Shown here piece after piece: positions 24,302-31,585 of a stretch of DNA of 59,071 nucleotides. The translations under genes and the position numbers were made by a program. Position 1 is the stretch's first letter; each line of letters starts with the position of its first letter. The stretch is from assembly GCA_026392255.1 (NCBI GenBank), contig JAPLCJ010000016.1, positions 1 to 59,071 of the forward strand, read 5' to 3'. The DNA comes from Solirubrobacterales bacterium. GTDB taxonomy: Bacteria; Actinomycetota; Thermoleophilia; Solirubrobacterales; Solirubrobacteraceae. Under the pieces are notes generated by a model that made no database searches, was not told where the DNA came from, and saw only the letters and a program-made list of their open reading frames with translations.

Positions 24302-24652
24302 TTACGGATGTGGCGTGATCGCGAGGATCGTGATGTCGCTCTTGTTAGGGCCGTAACACCAAAAGACCCGGTAGGCGCCCGCAGTCCTGTTTTGCGCGTA
24401 AGCCTCAAAGACGGCGCCATTAGGACTGAACGGATGCGGCAGGCTTGAGTACTTGTGAGTGTTCAGGCTCGGATGGCGCGGATCGTTCTGGAGGAGGGCG
24501 ATGGTCTTGACGACCTGGTTGTAGAGCCCCTCCTGTTTGCTTGACTTGGTGCGCCCAGCCTTGAGGCGCGTGGCGGCTGCCTGGGTTGCCGAGACCCGAA
24601 GACGGTCGTGGGCCTCATGGGCTGAAGGTGTCCAGCGAAGTTCGAAGTTCAC
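24302..24652 (-). CDS. RelE/ParE-like toxin candidate
   Basis: A 116-residue basic protein. The C-terminal half (RHPSLNTHKYSSL, then AGAYRVFWCYGP and ITILAITPHP) has the strand order of the RelE/ParE/HigB toxin fold, in which related proteins cleave ribosome-bound mRNA or act on gyrase. The length and the Arg/Tyr residues fit but no subfamily is certain. Its ATG overlaps the stop of the upstream antitoxin gene by 4 nt (ATGA), the usual antitoxin-first order. No recognisable mobile element surrounds it. Confidence 0.75.
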   Translation of the reverse strand: MNFELRWTPSAHEAHDRLRVSATQAAATRLKAGRTKSSKQEGLYNQVVKTIALLQNDPRHPSLNTHKYSSLPHPFSPNGAVFEAYAQNRTAGAYRVFWCYGPNKSDITILAITPHP

Positions 24653-24936
24653 TCGCCAGCTGAAGTGCGTTCGCGCTCGGCATCAACGACGATCCTGTCC
24701 CAACCTTCAGGGCCACTAGTCAGCTCACCCGCAGCCGCCTCCTCGAGGCCCTTACGCACGGAGGACAATGCCTTCTCGTTCTCCCAGAGCCAGGCCTCGC
24801 CGGCAGGTACTTGGATCACATAGCTCGCAGTGAAGCCAGCAGCTGTTTCCGTAATTCGAACATCGCGGCCAGCGAAGTCTTTGCCGAGGTTGAGCCGACC
24901 TTTGTCGTCAATTCGCTTGATCTTGTCGTTGGACAC
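24649..24936 (-). CDS. AbrB-like antitoxin candidate
   Basis: A 95-residue acidic protein. The N-terminal KIKRIDDKGRLNLGKDFAG fits a SpoVT/AbrB-type swapped-hairpin DNA-binding domain; the C-terminal IPAGE-like strand and WLWENEKALSSVRKGLEEA helix fit the toxin-binding tail found in RelE-partnered antitoxins. GTG 24936 has GGGAGG about 8 nt upstream; upstream codons to 25149 lie antisense to the quinone oxidoreductase gene. It probably represses its own operon from the palindrome just upstream. Confidence 0.75.
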   Translation of the reverse strand: MSNDKIKRIDDKGRLNLGKDFAGRDVRITETAAGFTASYVIQVPAGEAWLWENEKALSSVRKGLEEAAAGELTSGPEGWDRIVVDAERERTSAGE

Positions 24937-24958
24937 TTGGCTGACCTCCCGGTAAGTA

Positions 24959-24973
24959 GTGGGAAAATCCCAC
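24959..24973. promoter_or_regulatory. Putative operator of the RelE-like toxin-antitoxin operon
   Basis: GTGGGA-AAA-TCCCAC is a perfect 15-bp inverted repeat 22 bp upstream of the antitoxin GTG, where an autorepressor would bind. Confidence 0.6.
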
Positions 24974-25007
24974 TTTACCAGTCCGGTCTGTGATTTACGC
25001 ATGGTCT

Positions 25008-25038
25008 TGGACGCCATCAACCAATTAGGTGGCGTCCA
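25008..25038. promoter_or_regulatory. Inverted-repeat operator before the quinone oxidoreductase
   Basis: TGGACGCCA-N13-TGGCGTCCA has two perfect 9-bp arms and ends 3 bp before the -10 box of the next gene, so it covers the -35 region. The position suits a repressor or redox regulator. No regulator gene is adjacent. Confidence 0.55.
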
Positions 25039-25041
25039 CCG

Positions 25042-25047
25042 TAGACT
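25042..25047 (+). promoter_or_regulatory. -10 box TAGACT, leaderless promoter
   Basis: TAGACT ends 7 nt before ATG 25055 and directly follows the inverted repeat at 25008-25038. Confidence 0.6.
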
Positions 25048-25054
25048 CGCCCCC

Positions 25055-25996
25055 ATGAGAGCAGTCATTGCACCGGGGGATGGGAGCTTGAGCGTTGAGG
25101 AGCGTCCTGACCCGACGGCCGGGCCGGGCGAGGTACTTGTCGCAGTCAAGGCTGCCGGGTTGAATGGTGCTGACCGCTTGCAGCGGGCAGGTTTCTACCC
25201 AGCTCCTCCAGGCGCTCCAGCCGATATTCCTGGGCTTGAGCTGGCTGGCGAGGTCGCGGCTCTCGGCGAGGGCGTTGATGACTTTGCGATCGGTGACCGG
25301 GTCATGGCGATTGTTGCCGGCGGTGGGCAGGCCGAGTTCTGTGCCGTCCACGCGTCACACCTCCTCCGCGTCCCAGAGTCGCTGTCTTGGGAACAGGCCG
25401 GTGGGTTTGCCGAAACATTCAGCACAGCCCACGATGCGCTGATCGCTCAGGCCGGACTCAAAAGTGGCGAGCGCCTGCTGGTGACCGGGTCCGCTGGTGG
25501 GGTTGGCACGGCCGCAATCCAGATCGCGAAGTCAGTTGGCGCAAGTGTTGTCGCCAGCGTCCGTAACGAATCCCTCCACGGGGCTGTTGCCCAGCTCGGC
25601 GCGGAGGTCATCACCCCTGACGCCGAGGCCGACAGTGGCCCTTACGACGTTGTCCTAGAACTTGTTGGCGCGCCCAATATCGCCACCGACCTTTCAGCGC
25701 TCAACACCGGCGGTCGCATCGTGGTCATCGGAGTTGGCGGCGGCGCGAAGGCGGAGGTCAACCTGCTCGTCGTGATGGCCAAGCGGGCCAAACTGATGGG
25801 CTCAACATTGCGAGCCCGTGCGACTGATGAGAAGGCCTGTGTTGCGGCTGGTGTGCGCAATGACTTACTTGGGCTGCTGGAGACCGGTGACCTGACCGTC
25901 CCAGTAGAGGCGACGTTCCCACTGGATGAAGCTGAAGCTGCTTACGCCCGCTTTGAGGCCGGCGGCAAGCTCGGCAAAATCGTCCTCACCTTCTGA
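25055..25996 (+). CDS. Zinc-free NADPH:quinone oxidoreductase (MDR family)
   Basis: A 313-residue medium-chain dehydrogenase/reductase of the QOR/PIG3 type, reducing quinones or enones with NADPH. The N-terminal GroES-like domain (about residues 1-120) lacks the zinc-binding Cys/His of alcohol dehydrogenases. The Rossmann motif is TGSAGGVGTAAIQIAK (about residues 145-160). ATG 25055 is supported by the box 7 nt upstream and the standard MRAV start. The large inverted repeat at the promoter suggests inducible control, for instance by oxidative or quinone stress. Confidence 0.92.
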   Translation: MRAVIAPGDGSLSVEERPDPTAGPGEVLVAVKAAGLNGADRLQRAGFYPAPPGAPADIPGLELAGEVAALGEGVDDFAIGDRVMAIVAGGGQAEFCAVHASHLLRVPESLSWEQAGGFAETFSTAHDALIAQAGLKSGERLLVTGSAGGVGTAAIQIAKSVGASVVASVRNESLHGAVAQLGAEVITPDAEADSGPYDVVLELVGAPNIATDLSALNTGGRIVVIGVGGGAKAEVNLLVVMAKRAKLMGSTLRARATDEKACVAAGVRNDLLGLLETGDLTVPVEATFPLDEAEAAYARFEAGGKLGKIVLTF

Positions 25997-26042
25997 GCTT
26001 CCTCGGGCTAGCGGGCTGAGGGCAAGGCTTCATTAGCGGTCG

Positions 26043-26108
26043 CGGGTTTCTGCTTCGGCGGGCGCGTTACGAGCGCAGCGAGCGCAGAGCCCGCCGAGGC
26101 AGTACCCG
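26043..26108. repeat. Intergenic hairpin element related to the 61-bp repeat
   Basis: Arms CGGGTTTCTGCTTCGGCGGGC and GCCCGCCGAGGCAGTACCCG pair almost completely around a 25-nt apex containing GAGCGCAGCGAGCGCAGA. The reverse complement aligns with the first unit at 23954: both read ACTGCCT, then GCTCTGCG(C)TCGCTGCGCTC, then AACG-GC-rich. It lies between the ends of two convergent genes and may also act as a bidirectional terminator, though no T run follows. Confidence 0.75.
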
Positions 26109-26124
26109 GGGCCGCATACGAGGC

Positions 26125-26775
26125 TTAGTAAGGAGGGAGACTTGACCACCACGTTCCGAGTTCACGGAACGCACCCCAGAATGCTCGCTTGTCGTCTTCA
26201 TCGTCAAGCGAGCCATCAATGTCTGGAACGGTGATCACTTCACGGCTTGGTGTGAGGCGTTGCAGCTTGCCTGGCTCCCAACGGATTTGCTCGGCAAGTG
26301 GAAGTCCAAGTTCGTTGATCAGGTCAACAACCTCTTCGCCCATCAGCACGAGGATCTTCGGGCGGACAATTTCGATCTCTTCAACAAGGCGTTCAATGCA
26401 GCTTGGGTCGGCCAGGCTTGGGTCCGAGACTGGGCACTTGACGCAGACGGTTCCGTAGACGGCGAGCGGGTCAATGTCCAGACGCTTGAGCGACTTCATC
26501 AGCGCATTGCCTGCACGGCCATAGAAGGCGACGCCTTCCTCAACCTCTGAAGGCCTAGGCGCGTACTTGATCAGCATGATGTCGGCCTGCGGATGGCCGG
26601 ACCCAAGGACTGGGGTCAGGTTGCCACGCGGGCAGGATTCGCAGTCCTTGAGTTCGTGTGAAAACTCGTTCAGTTCGCGGATTGCGCGCTCAAGGTACTT
26701 CTCGCGGATTTCGTCGTCAGTAACTGGCATTGGCACCTTCTTGGACACGGAGGGGGTCGGCTCCTTCCCTTGCAT
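26125..26775 (-). CDS. Uracil-DNA glycosylase superfamily protein (family 4/5-like, divergent)
   Basis: A 216-residue protein with the UDG fold pattern and a likely [4Fe-4S] site: CESC near residue 45 and, further on, VCVKC and DPSC. The GRAG loop and the strand ADIMLIKYAP are recognisable, but family-4 motif A (GEAPGxxED) reads KYAPRPSEVEE and the C-terminal HPS motif is missing (VPDIDGSL). Uracil removal is therefore not assured. ATG 26775 overlaps the stop of the glycosyltransferase-PHP gene (TGATG), indicating coupling; an internal ATG 15 codons on is an alternative. Confidence 0.75.
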   Translation of the reverse strand: MQGKEPTPSVSKKVPMPVTDDEIREKYLERAIRELNEFSHELKDCESCPRGNLTPVLGSGHPQADIMLIKYAPRPSEVEEGVAFYGRAGNALMKSLKRLDIDPLAVYGTVCVKCPVSDPSLADPSCIERLVEEIEIVRPKILVLMGEEVVDLINELGLPLAEQIRWEPGKLQRLTPSREVITVPDIDGSLDDEDDKRAFWGAFRELGTWWSSLPPY

Positions 26776-28670
26776 CAGGATTTGCGTGCGGCTTTCCTCA
26801 CACGACGACGCTTGCTTGCCGCCCGTGCTCCCGTTGGTGTCGCTTTGGTCTGAATGAATTTGAGTGCCTGCACGAAGAAGAGTGAGCTTGGTGATCTGAC
26901 TATGTCGGCCTGTCTCAATGACTCTAGAAACTCTTCAGGGCCGTCAAAGTCGCGCATTCTGATCCTCACGGACCCAAGTCCTTGGGCCACATGGGAGTCG
27001 GAACCGGCTCCTGCTGGCAGCCGGTACTTGGATGCAAAACGGGCAGCTTCCTCGTTGAACTCGCCTACGGCGATTCGGGCGTTGTAAACCTCGATCGCGT
27101 CGATTCGGTCGATCTCGGCGAGGAGATGTTCATAGTCGGGGACGCTGTGCATCCGGTCAAAGGGATGTGGCACGTAGGCAAGTCCGCCTTGCGCGTGGAT
27201 TGCATCCAGTGTCTCCCGCAGGGTCATGCCTGGCGGAATGCGCTTCTGGATGAAGAGACCGATTACCTCACCCTGATCCGCGGTTTTGATCTCCTCGGAG
27301 ATGATGATCTTGATTCCACTGGCCTTCTCGGCGGCGTCGATGGCACCAGAGACCTCGTTGTGGTCGGTGACTGCGATTGCTCCAAGGCCCTTGGCTCGTG
27401 CCTCTGCCAGCAGAACCTCGACCGGTGTGGCGCAGTCGTAGGAGTGGTCGGTGTGCATGTGGAGGTCAACGTCAATCAGTGGTCGCTCGGCGATCAGGGC
27501 GGCGAGGTCAGGCCGGGCGCGAACATCGTGCCTGCGACTTACAAGCTCGGCGCAGGTGGACTCAATCCGGTCCAGCAGGACGGTTTCGTCCAAGCGGCCC
27601 CGGAGGCTTGACGCCTCGTCGCGCCACTTGGCGACACGGTCAGGGTTGGCCAGTGCAGTTGTGAGCTGGGCGGCAAGGGTCTGGTGGTCGCCGACGCCGT
27701 AGCAAGGGCCCAACCTTCCGTCCTCAAGCAGCAGCTCATGGACGGGGACTGTTGTGGCAACCGGGACTGCTCCAACTGCAAGTGCTGCGAGCACGGCAAC
27801 AGGACGGGGAGCCGCAGCGGTTCCCCCGATCACGACGATGTCTGAACCGCTGAGGAACGCTTCCTCGCCACCCGCGTCGACTTCCACGATCTCCACCCGG
27901 TCGCGGATCTCGCTTCCGATTGATGCAGGCGGGGGCGAACCTGGCTGCACCGCGATGCGTGCCCGCCAGCCGTCAGCGGGAAGCTTGCGCAGTGCCCGCA
28001 GGGTCGTGCGTAGCGCGCTGCGCTCACCGCCAACAACTTGGGTGATCAGGACATCGCCCGCTGGGTCAGGTGAATGGTCTGCGGTTGTTAGGGAGGGAAG
28101 GACTACCTCGGCGTTGGCCGGCGCAACCTCGCGAATCGCTGGAAGTGCTGTTGCGTAGTCGGCGATGCAAGCGTCGAGCCGTCCGTAGAGAGCGCCACCA
28201 ACCCGTCGGCCGACGTCAGTGGCAGGGAATCTGGGCTGAGGACGGTGGAAGTGACCGATGTTGAGTGCCCGTGAGAAGCGCAGCGCGGCCCCTGAGACGC
28301 CTCCGGGCAGTGGTTCGTGCAAGTGGACGACATCTAGCTCCAGGGTCTCCAGAACGTCCTCTAGTGCGCGAGCGGCTCCGGCTGGAAGTGAACGCCGTGT
28401 TCGGCCGCTCAGCCCCAGTGCTTCCCCAACATGGATCACAACCGGTTTTCCGCCCGGCTGAGGGAGAAGGTCTGACCCGCTTCGCTTCGCCGCTGAGACT
28501 GTTCTGCGGCCAGCGGCTGCTTCCCCAGCGCTGCGGCCTGGTGCGAGAACGACGACCTGATGGCCGCGTTTGGCAAGCCCGTTGGCGATCAGGCGGACCT
28601 GGCCTGCGAGGTGGCCAGGTGCATCCCATGGAACAGGTGAGACCTGTGCGATTGCGAGTGATTCGGTCAC
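26775..28670 (-). CDS. Fusion of a GT4-like glycosyltransferase domain and a PHP phosphoesterase domain
   Basis: A 631-residue protein. Residues 1-380 follow a GT-B (GT4) glycosyltransferase: IAQVSPVPWDAPGHLAGQV at the start, DVVHLHEPLPGG, GHFHRP, and a C-terminal Rossmann half with SGSDIVVIGG and AVGAVPVATTVPVHELL. Residues about 395-590 are a PHP metal-phosphoesterase domain with LHMHTDHSYD, VTDHNEVSG, EE, YVPHPFDR and GSDSHVAQG, so most metal ligands are present. A basic tail (KRRRVRKAARKS) ends the protein. The GTG start has TATCCT 10 nt upstream. It lies between Ino1 and the UDG-like gene. A glycosylation-plus-dephosphorylation role on inositol lipids is inference. Confidence 0.8.
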   Translation of the reverse strand: MTESLAIAQVSPVPWDAPGHLAGQVRLIANGLAKRGHQVVVLAPGRSAGEAAAGRRTVSAAKRSGSDLLPQPGGKPVVIHVGEALGLSGRTRRSLPAGAARALEDVLETLELDVVHLHEPLPGGVSGAALRFSRALNIGHFHRPQPRFPATDVGRRVGGALYGRLDACIADYATALPAIREVAPANAEVVLPSLTTADHSPDPAGDVLITQVVGGERSALRTTLRALRKLPADGWRARIAVQPGSPPPASIGSEIRDRVEIVEVDAGGEEAFLSGSDIVVIGGTAAAPRPVAVLAALAVGAVPVATTVPVHELLLEDGRLGPCYGVGDHQTLAAQLTTALANPDRVAKWRDEASSLRGRLDETVLLDRIESTCAELVSRRHDVRARPDLAALIAERPLIDVDLHMHTDHSYDCATPVEVLLAEARAKGLGAIAVTDHNEVSGAIDAAEKASGIKIIISEEIKTADQGEVIGLFIQKRIPPGMTLRETLDAIHAQGGLAYVPHPFDRMHSVPDYEHLLAEIDRIDAIEVYNARIAVGEFNEEAARFASKYRLPAGAGSDSHVAQGLGSVRIRMRDFDGPEEFLESLRQADIVRSPSSLFFVQALKFIQTKATPTGARAASKRRRVRKAARKS

Positions 28671-28680
28671 TGGTAGACCG

Positions 28681-28686
28681 AGGATA
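28681..28686 (-). promoter_or_regulatory. -10 box TATCCT before the GT-PHP gene
   Basis: Minus-strand TATCCT ends 10 nt before GTG 28670; no Shine-Dalgarno sequence lies between. Confidence 0.4.
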
Positions 28687-28725
28687 AGGGGCCGAGCGTG
28701 CCTAGAGGGCGGCTGGGCGAGATCT

Positions 28726-28752
28726 CCGGCGGACGGACAGGCCGCCCGCCGG
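28726..28752 (-). terminator. Strong hairpin after ino1
   Basis: On the minus strand, just after the ino1 stop, CCGGCGGGCGG and CCGTCCGCCGG pair in 10 of 11 positions around a 5-nt loop. No T run follows, so it may be a mRNA-stabilising hairpin or a Rho-independent terminator of the non-canonical actinobacterial type. Confidence 0.5.
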
Positions 28753-28764
28753 GATCAAGCGAGA

Positions 28765-30063
28765 CTATTTCTTGGCTTTGGCGGCAGGCTTACGCTTAGC
28801 CGCTGGCTTTGCCTTGACTGGTGCCTTCTTAGCAACAGCCTTGCGTGCAGCTGGCTTGGCTGCAGCCTTAGCGGGAGCCTTCTTAGCGGCAGGCTTGCGG
28901 GCTGCTGGCTTTGCAGCTGCCTTGCGGGCCTTTGGCTTGCCTCCGTACTTGGCGATGAACTTCTCGGTGTCTTCCCGAGCGAGGTCGTCTGGCCGCTGAT
29001 TCTGCGGAGACTTCATCAGGTATGAGGATGGGCCATCAAGCTGTCCACCAACACCGTTGTTCAGAGCGAGCTTGCAGCAACGGACGCCATCGATGACGAT
29101 GCCCGCGGAGTTTGGTGAGTCCCAAACCTCGAGCTTCATCTCAATGTTGAGCGGCACGTCGCCGAAGGCTTGGCCTTCAAGGCGAATGTGTGCCCACTTG
29201 CGATCGGTCAGCCATGGCACGTAGTCCGATGGGCCGATGTAAACATCGTCCGCAGGCAGTTCGTGTTCCATGATCGATGTGACTGCGTTGGTCTTGCTGA
29301 TCTTCTTGGACTCAAGGCGCTCGCGCTCAAGCATGTTGAAGAAGTCCATGTTGCCGCCAACATTGAGCTGTGATGTACGGACCATCTTCACGCCACGATC
29401 GCCGAACAGACGGGCGAGGGTGCGGTGGACGATCGTTGCGCCGACCTGGCTCTTGATGTCGTCTCCGACAATTGGGAGTCCGGCACGCTTGAAGCGATTG
29501 CTCCAGTACGGCTCACGGGCGATGAACACGGGAATGCAGTTCACCATTCCGCAGCCAGCTTCAAGGATCTGCTCGACGTACCACTTGGTGGCGTCCTCAC
29601 TGCCGACTGGCAGGTAGGAAACGACAACGTCGGTCTTTGTGTCCTTGAGGACCTGGACGATGTCAACGGTCTCGCCCGGAGCCTTCTTGATGCGCTGCTT
29701 CAGGTACTTGCCGAGTCCGTCATGAGTCATGCCGCGCTGAACGGTGACCCCGAGATTCTTGGGCACCTTGGCGAACTTCATTGTGTTGTTCTGACCTGAC
29801 CAGATGGCTTGACCGAGGTCCTTGCCGACCTTCTGGGAATCAATGTCAAATGCTGCACTGAATTCAATGTCGCCGACGTGGTAGCCGCCGAGGTCAACGT
29901 GCATCAGACCTGGGACTGGCTGCTTGGGATCAGCGTTCTTGTAGTACTCAACGCCCTGCACAAATGCTGATGCACAGTTGCCGACGCCGATGATGGCTAC
30001 CCGGACTTTGTCCTTTTGGTAGCGGTTTGTTCCGTTTGCTTTGCCGTTTTTGGCGGGGGTCAC
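28765..30063 (-). CDS. ino1: Inositol-3-phosphate synthase with a histone-like C-terminal tail
   Basis: A 432-residue enzyme converting glucose 6-phosphate to inositol 3-phosphate with bound NAD. The Rossmann motif [12 protein letters not shown] is near residue 23, with [35 protein letters not shown] and [16 protein letters not shown] typical of the actinobacterial family of about 360-370 residues. The last 58 residues are extra: almost only Lys, Arg, Ala and Pro, built from a duplicated 18-residue unit (a 54-bp repeat in DNA, GCCTTCTTAGC at 28823 and 28877) and resembling HU/H1 tails. A perfect AAGGAGGT lies 8 nt before the GTG. The gene follows PIP synthase. Confidence 0.95.
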   Translation of the reverse strand: MTPAKNGKANGTNRYQKDKVRVAIIGVGNCASAFVQGVEYYKNADPKQPVPGLMHVDLGGYHVGDIEFSAAFDIDSQKVGKDLGQAIWSGQNNTMKFAKVPKNLGVTVQRGMTHDGLGKYLKQRIKKAPGETVDIVQVLKDTKTDVVVSYLPVGSEDATKWYVEQILEAGCGMVNCIPVFIAREPYWSNRFKRAGLPIVGDDIKSQVGATIVHRTLARLFGDRGVKMVRTSQLNVGGNMDFFNMLERERLESKKISKTNAVTSIMEHELPADDVYIGPSDYVPWLTDRKWAHIRLEGQAFGDVPLNIEMKLEVWDSPNSAGIVIDGVRCCKLALNNGVGGQLDGPSSYLMKSPQNQRPDDLAREDTEKFIAKYGGKPKARKAAAKPAARKPAAKKAPAKAAAKPAARKAVAKKAPVKAKPAAKRKPAAKAKK

Positions 30064-30141
30064 GGTGGTGTACCTCCTTGGGAGTGTCCGTCTACGGTTG
30101 GTCCGCAGCGAACCGGGAGGCTACACGCCTCTGCCGGTGAA

Positions 30142-30837
30142 CTAAGAGTTGAGCGCTGTGCGCACGTGTGAGATGCGCTGGACGGTCGTCACAAATGACA
30201 GTGCGACGAGCACGTAAACGGCTGGTGCGAGCAGCTCAAAGTCGGCAATCCCAGCACCCTTGGCAAACAGCAGTCCGGCGGAAAGAATGACTACACGCAC
30301 TGGCCTTGTTGCGATTCCGACCTTGCACTCCACGCCCAAAGCTTCAGCCCTTGCGCGGGTGTAAGACACCATCAAGGAGAGGAGAACAGCGAGCATGCAG
30401 GCTGCCACTGCGGTCTGGTCGCCGACTGCGGCGAAGTAGACGGCGATTGCTGTCAGAACAATCCCCTCTTCGATTCGGTCAAGGGTTGAGTCAAGGAACG
30501 CTCCGAAGGGAGATCCCTTCCCGGACATGCGCGAATAACGCCCGTCGAGGGTGTCCATGATCGATCCGATGATGAACGCAAAGCCTGCGAGGACGAAGAG
30601 GCGGTCAAGCACCAGACCGGCTGCAACGGCATTGAGCACGAGGCCGGTCATTGAGATTCCGTTTGGAGTCAGGCGGGACTCGATCAGGCGGTTGCGCATC
30701 ATCGTGCCGAACTCGCCGGTGCCACCGTTGTCTGAGGACCCGGGAGTCACCGGGCCGCGGCTCTGCTGTTCCGTGCTCAAGCCGGGACCTCGGACTGGAG
30801 GGGTGTTGGAGCTGAGGTCGATGGGTGGAGTTTCCAT
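30142..30837 (-). CDS. Phosphatidylinositol-phosphate synthase (CDP-alcohol phosphatidyltransferase)
   Basis: A membrane enzyme of the CDP-alcohol phosphatidyltransferase family with five to six helices. The active-site motif is complete: D95, D98-G99, S102-R103, G112, D116 and D120 (DGRYSR, with Ser for the usual Ala). The stretch YTRARAEALGVECKVGIATRP matches the inositol-phosphate-binding region of actinobacterial PIP synthases, which join CDP-diacylglycerol to inositol 3-phosphate. Position directly upstream of ino1 supports this substrate. ATG 30837 lies 61 bp inside the PAP2 gene and adds a low-complexity leader; ATG 30702 (MMRNRLIESRL) is a good alternative start. A phosphatidylglycerophosphate synthase is less likely. 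Confidence 0.85.
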   Translation of the reverse strand: METPPIDLSSNTPPVRGPGLSTEQQSRGPVTPGSSDNGGTGEFGTMMRNRLIESRLTPNGISMTGLVLNAVAAGLVLDRLFVLAGFAFIIGSIMDTLDGRYSRMSGKGSPFGAFLDSTLDRIEEGIVLTAIAVYFAAVGDQTAVAACMLAVLLSLMVSYTRARAEALGVECKVGIATRPVRVVILSAGLLFAKGAGIADFELLAPAVYVLVALSFVTTVQRISHVRTALNS

Positions 30838-31571
30838 CCGTCACGCCGCTTGCCCAGTTGGTTAGCGATCAGCCATGCAATGCCGGCCGTGACTGCGCCG
30901 AGGACTGCGTCAAAGAGGTAGTGGTTGCCCGTCGCCACGACAACCCAAGTCACAAGGAGTGGGTAGAGCAGCCAGAGACGGCCCGTCCACTTGCGTTTGG
31001 CGAGCGCGAACATTGACCCGCCGATCATGAGTGAGAAACAGACATGCATGGAAGGAACGGCAGCGTAGAGGTTGATCAGGGCGCTGATCTTTTGATTGTC
31101 CACATGGCTGCCAGTGGTGATGGCGATTGTGTCTGAGAATCCCCACTCGGGCATCAGCCGCGGTGGTGCCGTTGGATAGGCGGCGTAGCCCACCAGAGCG
31201 AAGGTCATTGCGGCGAGAAACATGTTGCGCACGAAGTAAAAGGAGGCGTTGCGGCGCAGGTAGATGAAGATCAAAACCGAGAAGGTGACGATGTAGTGGC
31301 TGTTGACATACATCCAGTCGGCAAAGCCGATCACGATGTCGTTGCCCCGTGACCAGGCTTGGATGCTTGGCTCCACAAAGACATGGAGCGAGCTCTCCAA
31401 ATTGATCACCTGGTTGGCATTCCAGAAGGCAGTTGCCTCGGAGCCGTCGGCCAGGCCACGGACCAACTGGTAGGCCATGTAACAGGCCGCGAAGAGGCCA
31501 ACTTGCCGCAGGGCGTCGACTCCTCCCTTGGGCAGTAGCTTCCTGCCTACCGTCGTCTCCTTAACTGCCAT
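30777..31571 (-). CDS. PAP2 superfamily membrane phosphatase / phosphotransferase
   Basis: A 264-residue protein with about six membrane helices of the PAP2_3 (Aur1-like) type. The motifs are YAAYPTAPPRLMP, VPSMHVCFSLM (catalytic His) and GNHYLFDAVLG (second His and Asp). Aur1-type enzymes move inositol phosphate between lipids; others remove phosphate from lipids. ATG 31571 (MAVKETTVG) is set by TAGAAT 8 nt upstream. Its end overlaps the PIP synthase frame by up to 61 bp, tying it to inositol lipid synthesis, where it is a candidate for the PIP-to-PI phosphatase step (inference). Confidence 0.87.
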   Translation of the reverse strand: MAVKETTVGRKLLPKGGVDALRQVGLFAACYMAYQLVRGLADGSEATAFWNANQVINLESSLHVFVEPSIQAWSRGNDIVIGFADWMYVNSHYIVTFSVLIFIYLRRNASFYFVRNMFLAAMTFALVGYAAYPTAPPRLMPEWGFSDTIAITTGSHVDNQKISALINLYAAVPSMHVCFSLMIGGSMFALAKRKWTGRLWLLYPLLVTWVVVATGNHYLFDAVLGAVTAGIAWLIANQLGKRRDGWKLHPSTSAPTPLQSEVPA

Positions 31572-31579
31572 GGCGGTTG

Positions 31580-31585
31580 ATTCTA
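31580..31585 (-). promoter_or_regulatory. -10 box TAGAAT, leaderless promoter for the PAP2 gene
   Basis: Minus-strand TAGAAT ends 8 nt before ATG 31571 and overlaps the stop region of the upstream membrane protein gene, so the inositol-lipid genes can be transcribed on their own. Confidence 0.6.

Noticed and set aside
24136-24448. Open frames running through the tandem repeats
   Set aside because: The period of 61 is not divisible by three, so each unit shifts frame; the frames have no start signals and give repeated nonsense-like peptides.
24302-24936. Toxin-antitoxin operon as part of a genomic island
   Set aside because: Only two genes, flanking housekeeping genes look native, and no integrase or transposase is near; the repeats alone do not show transfer.
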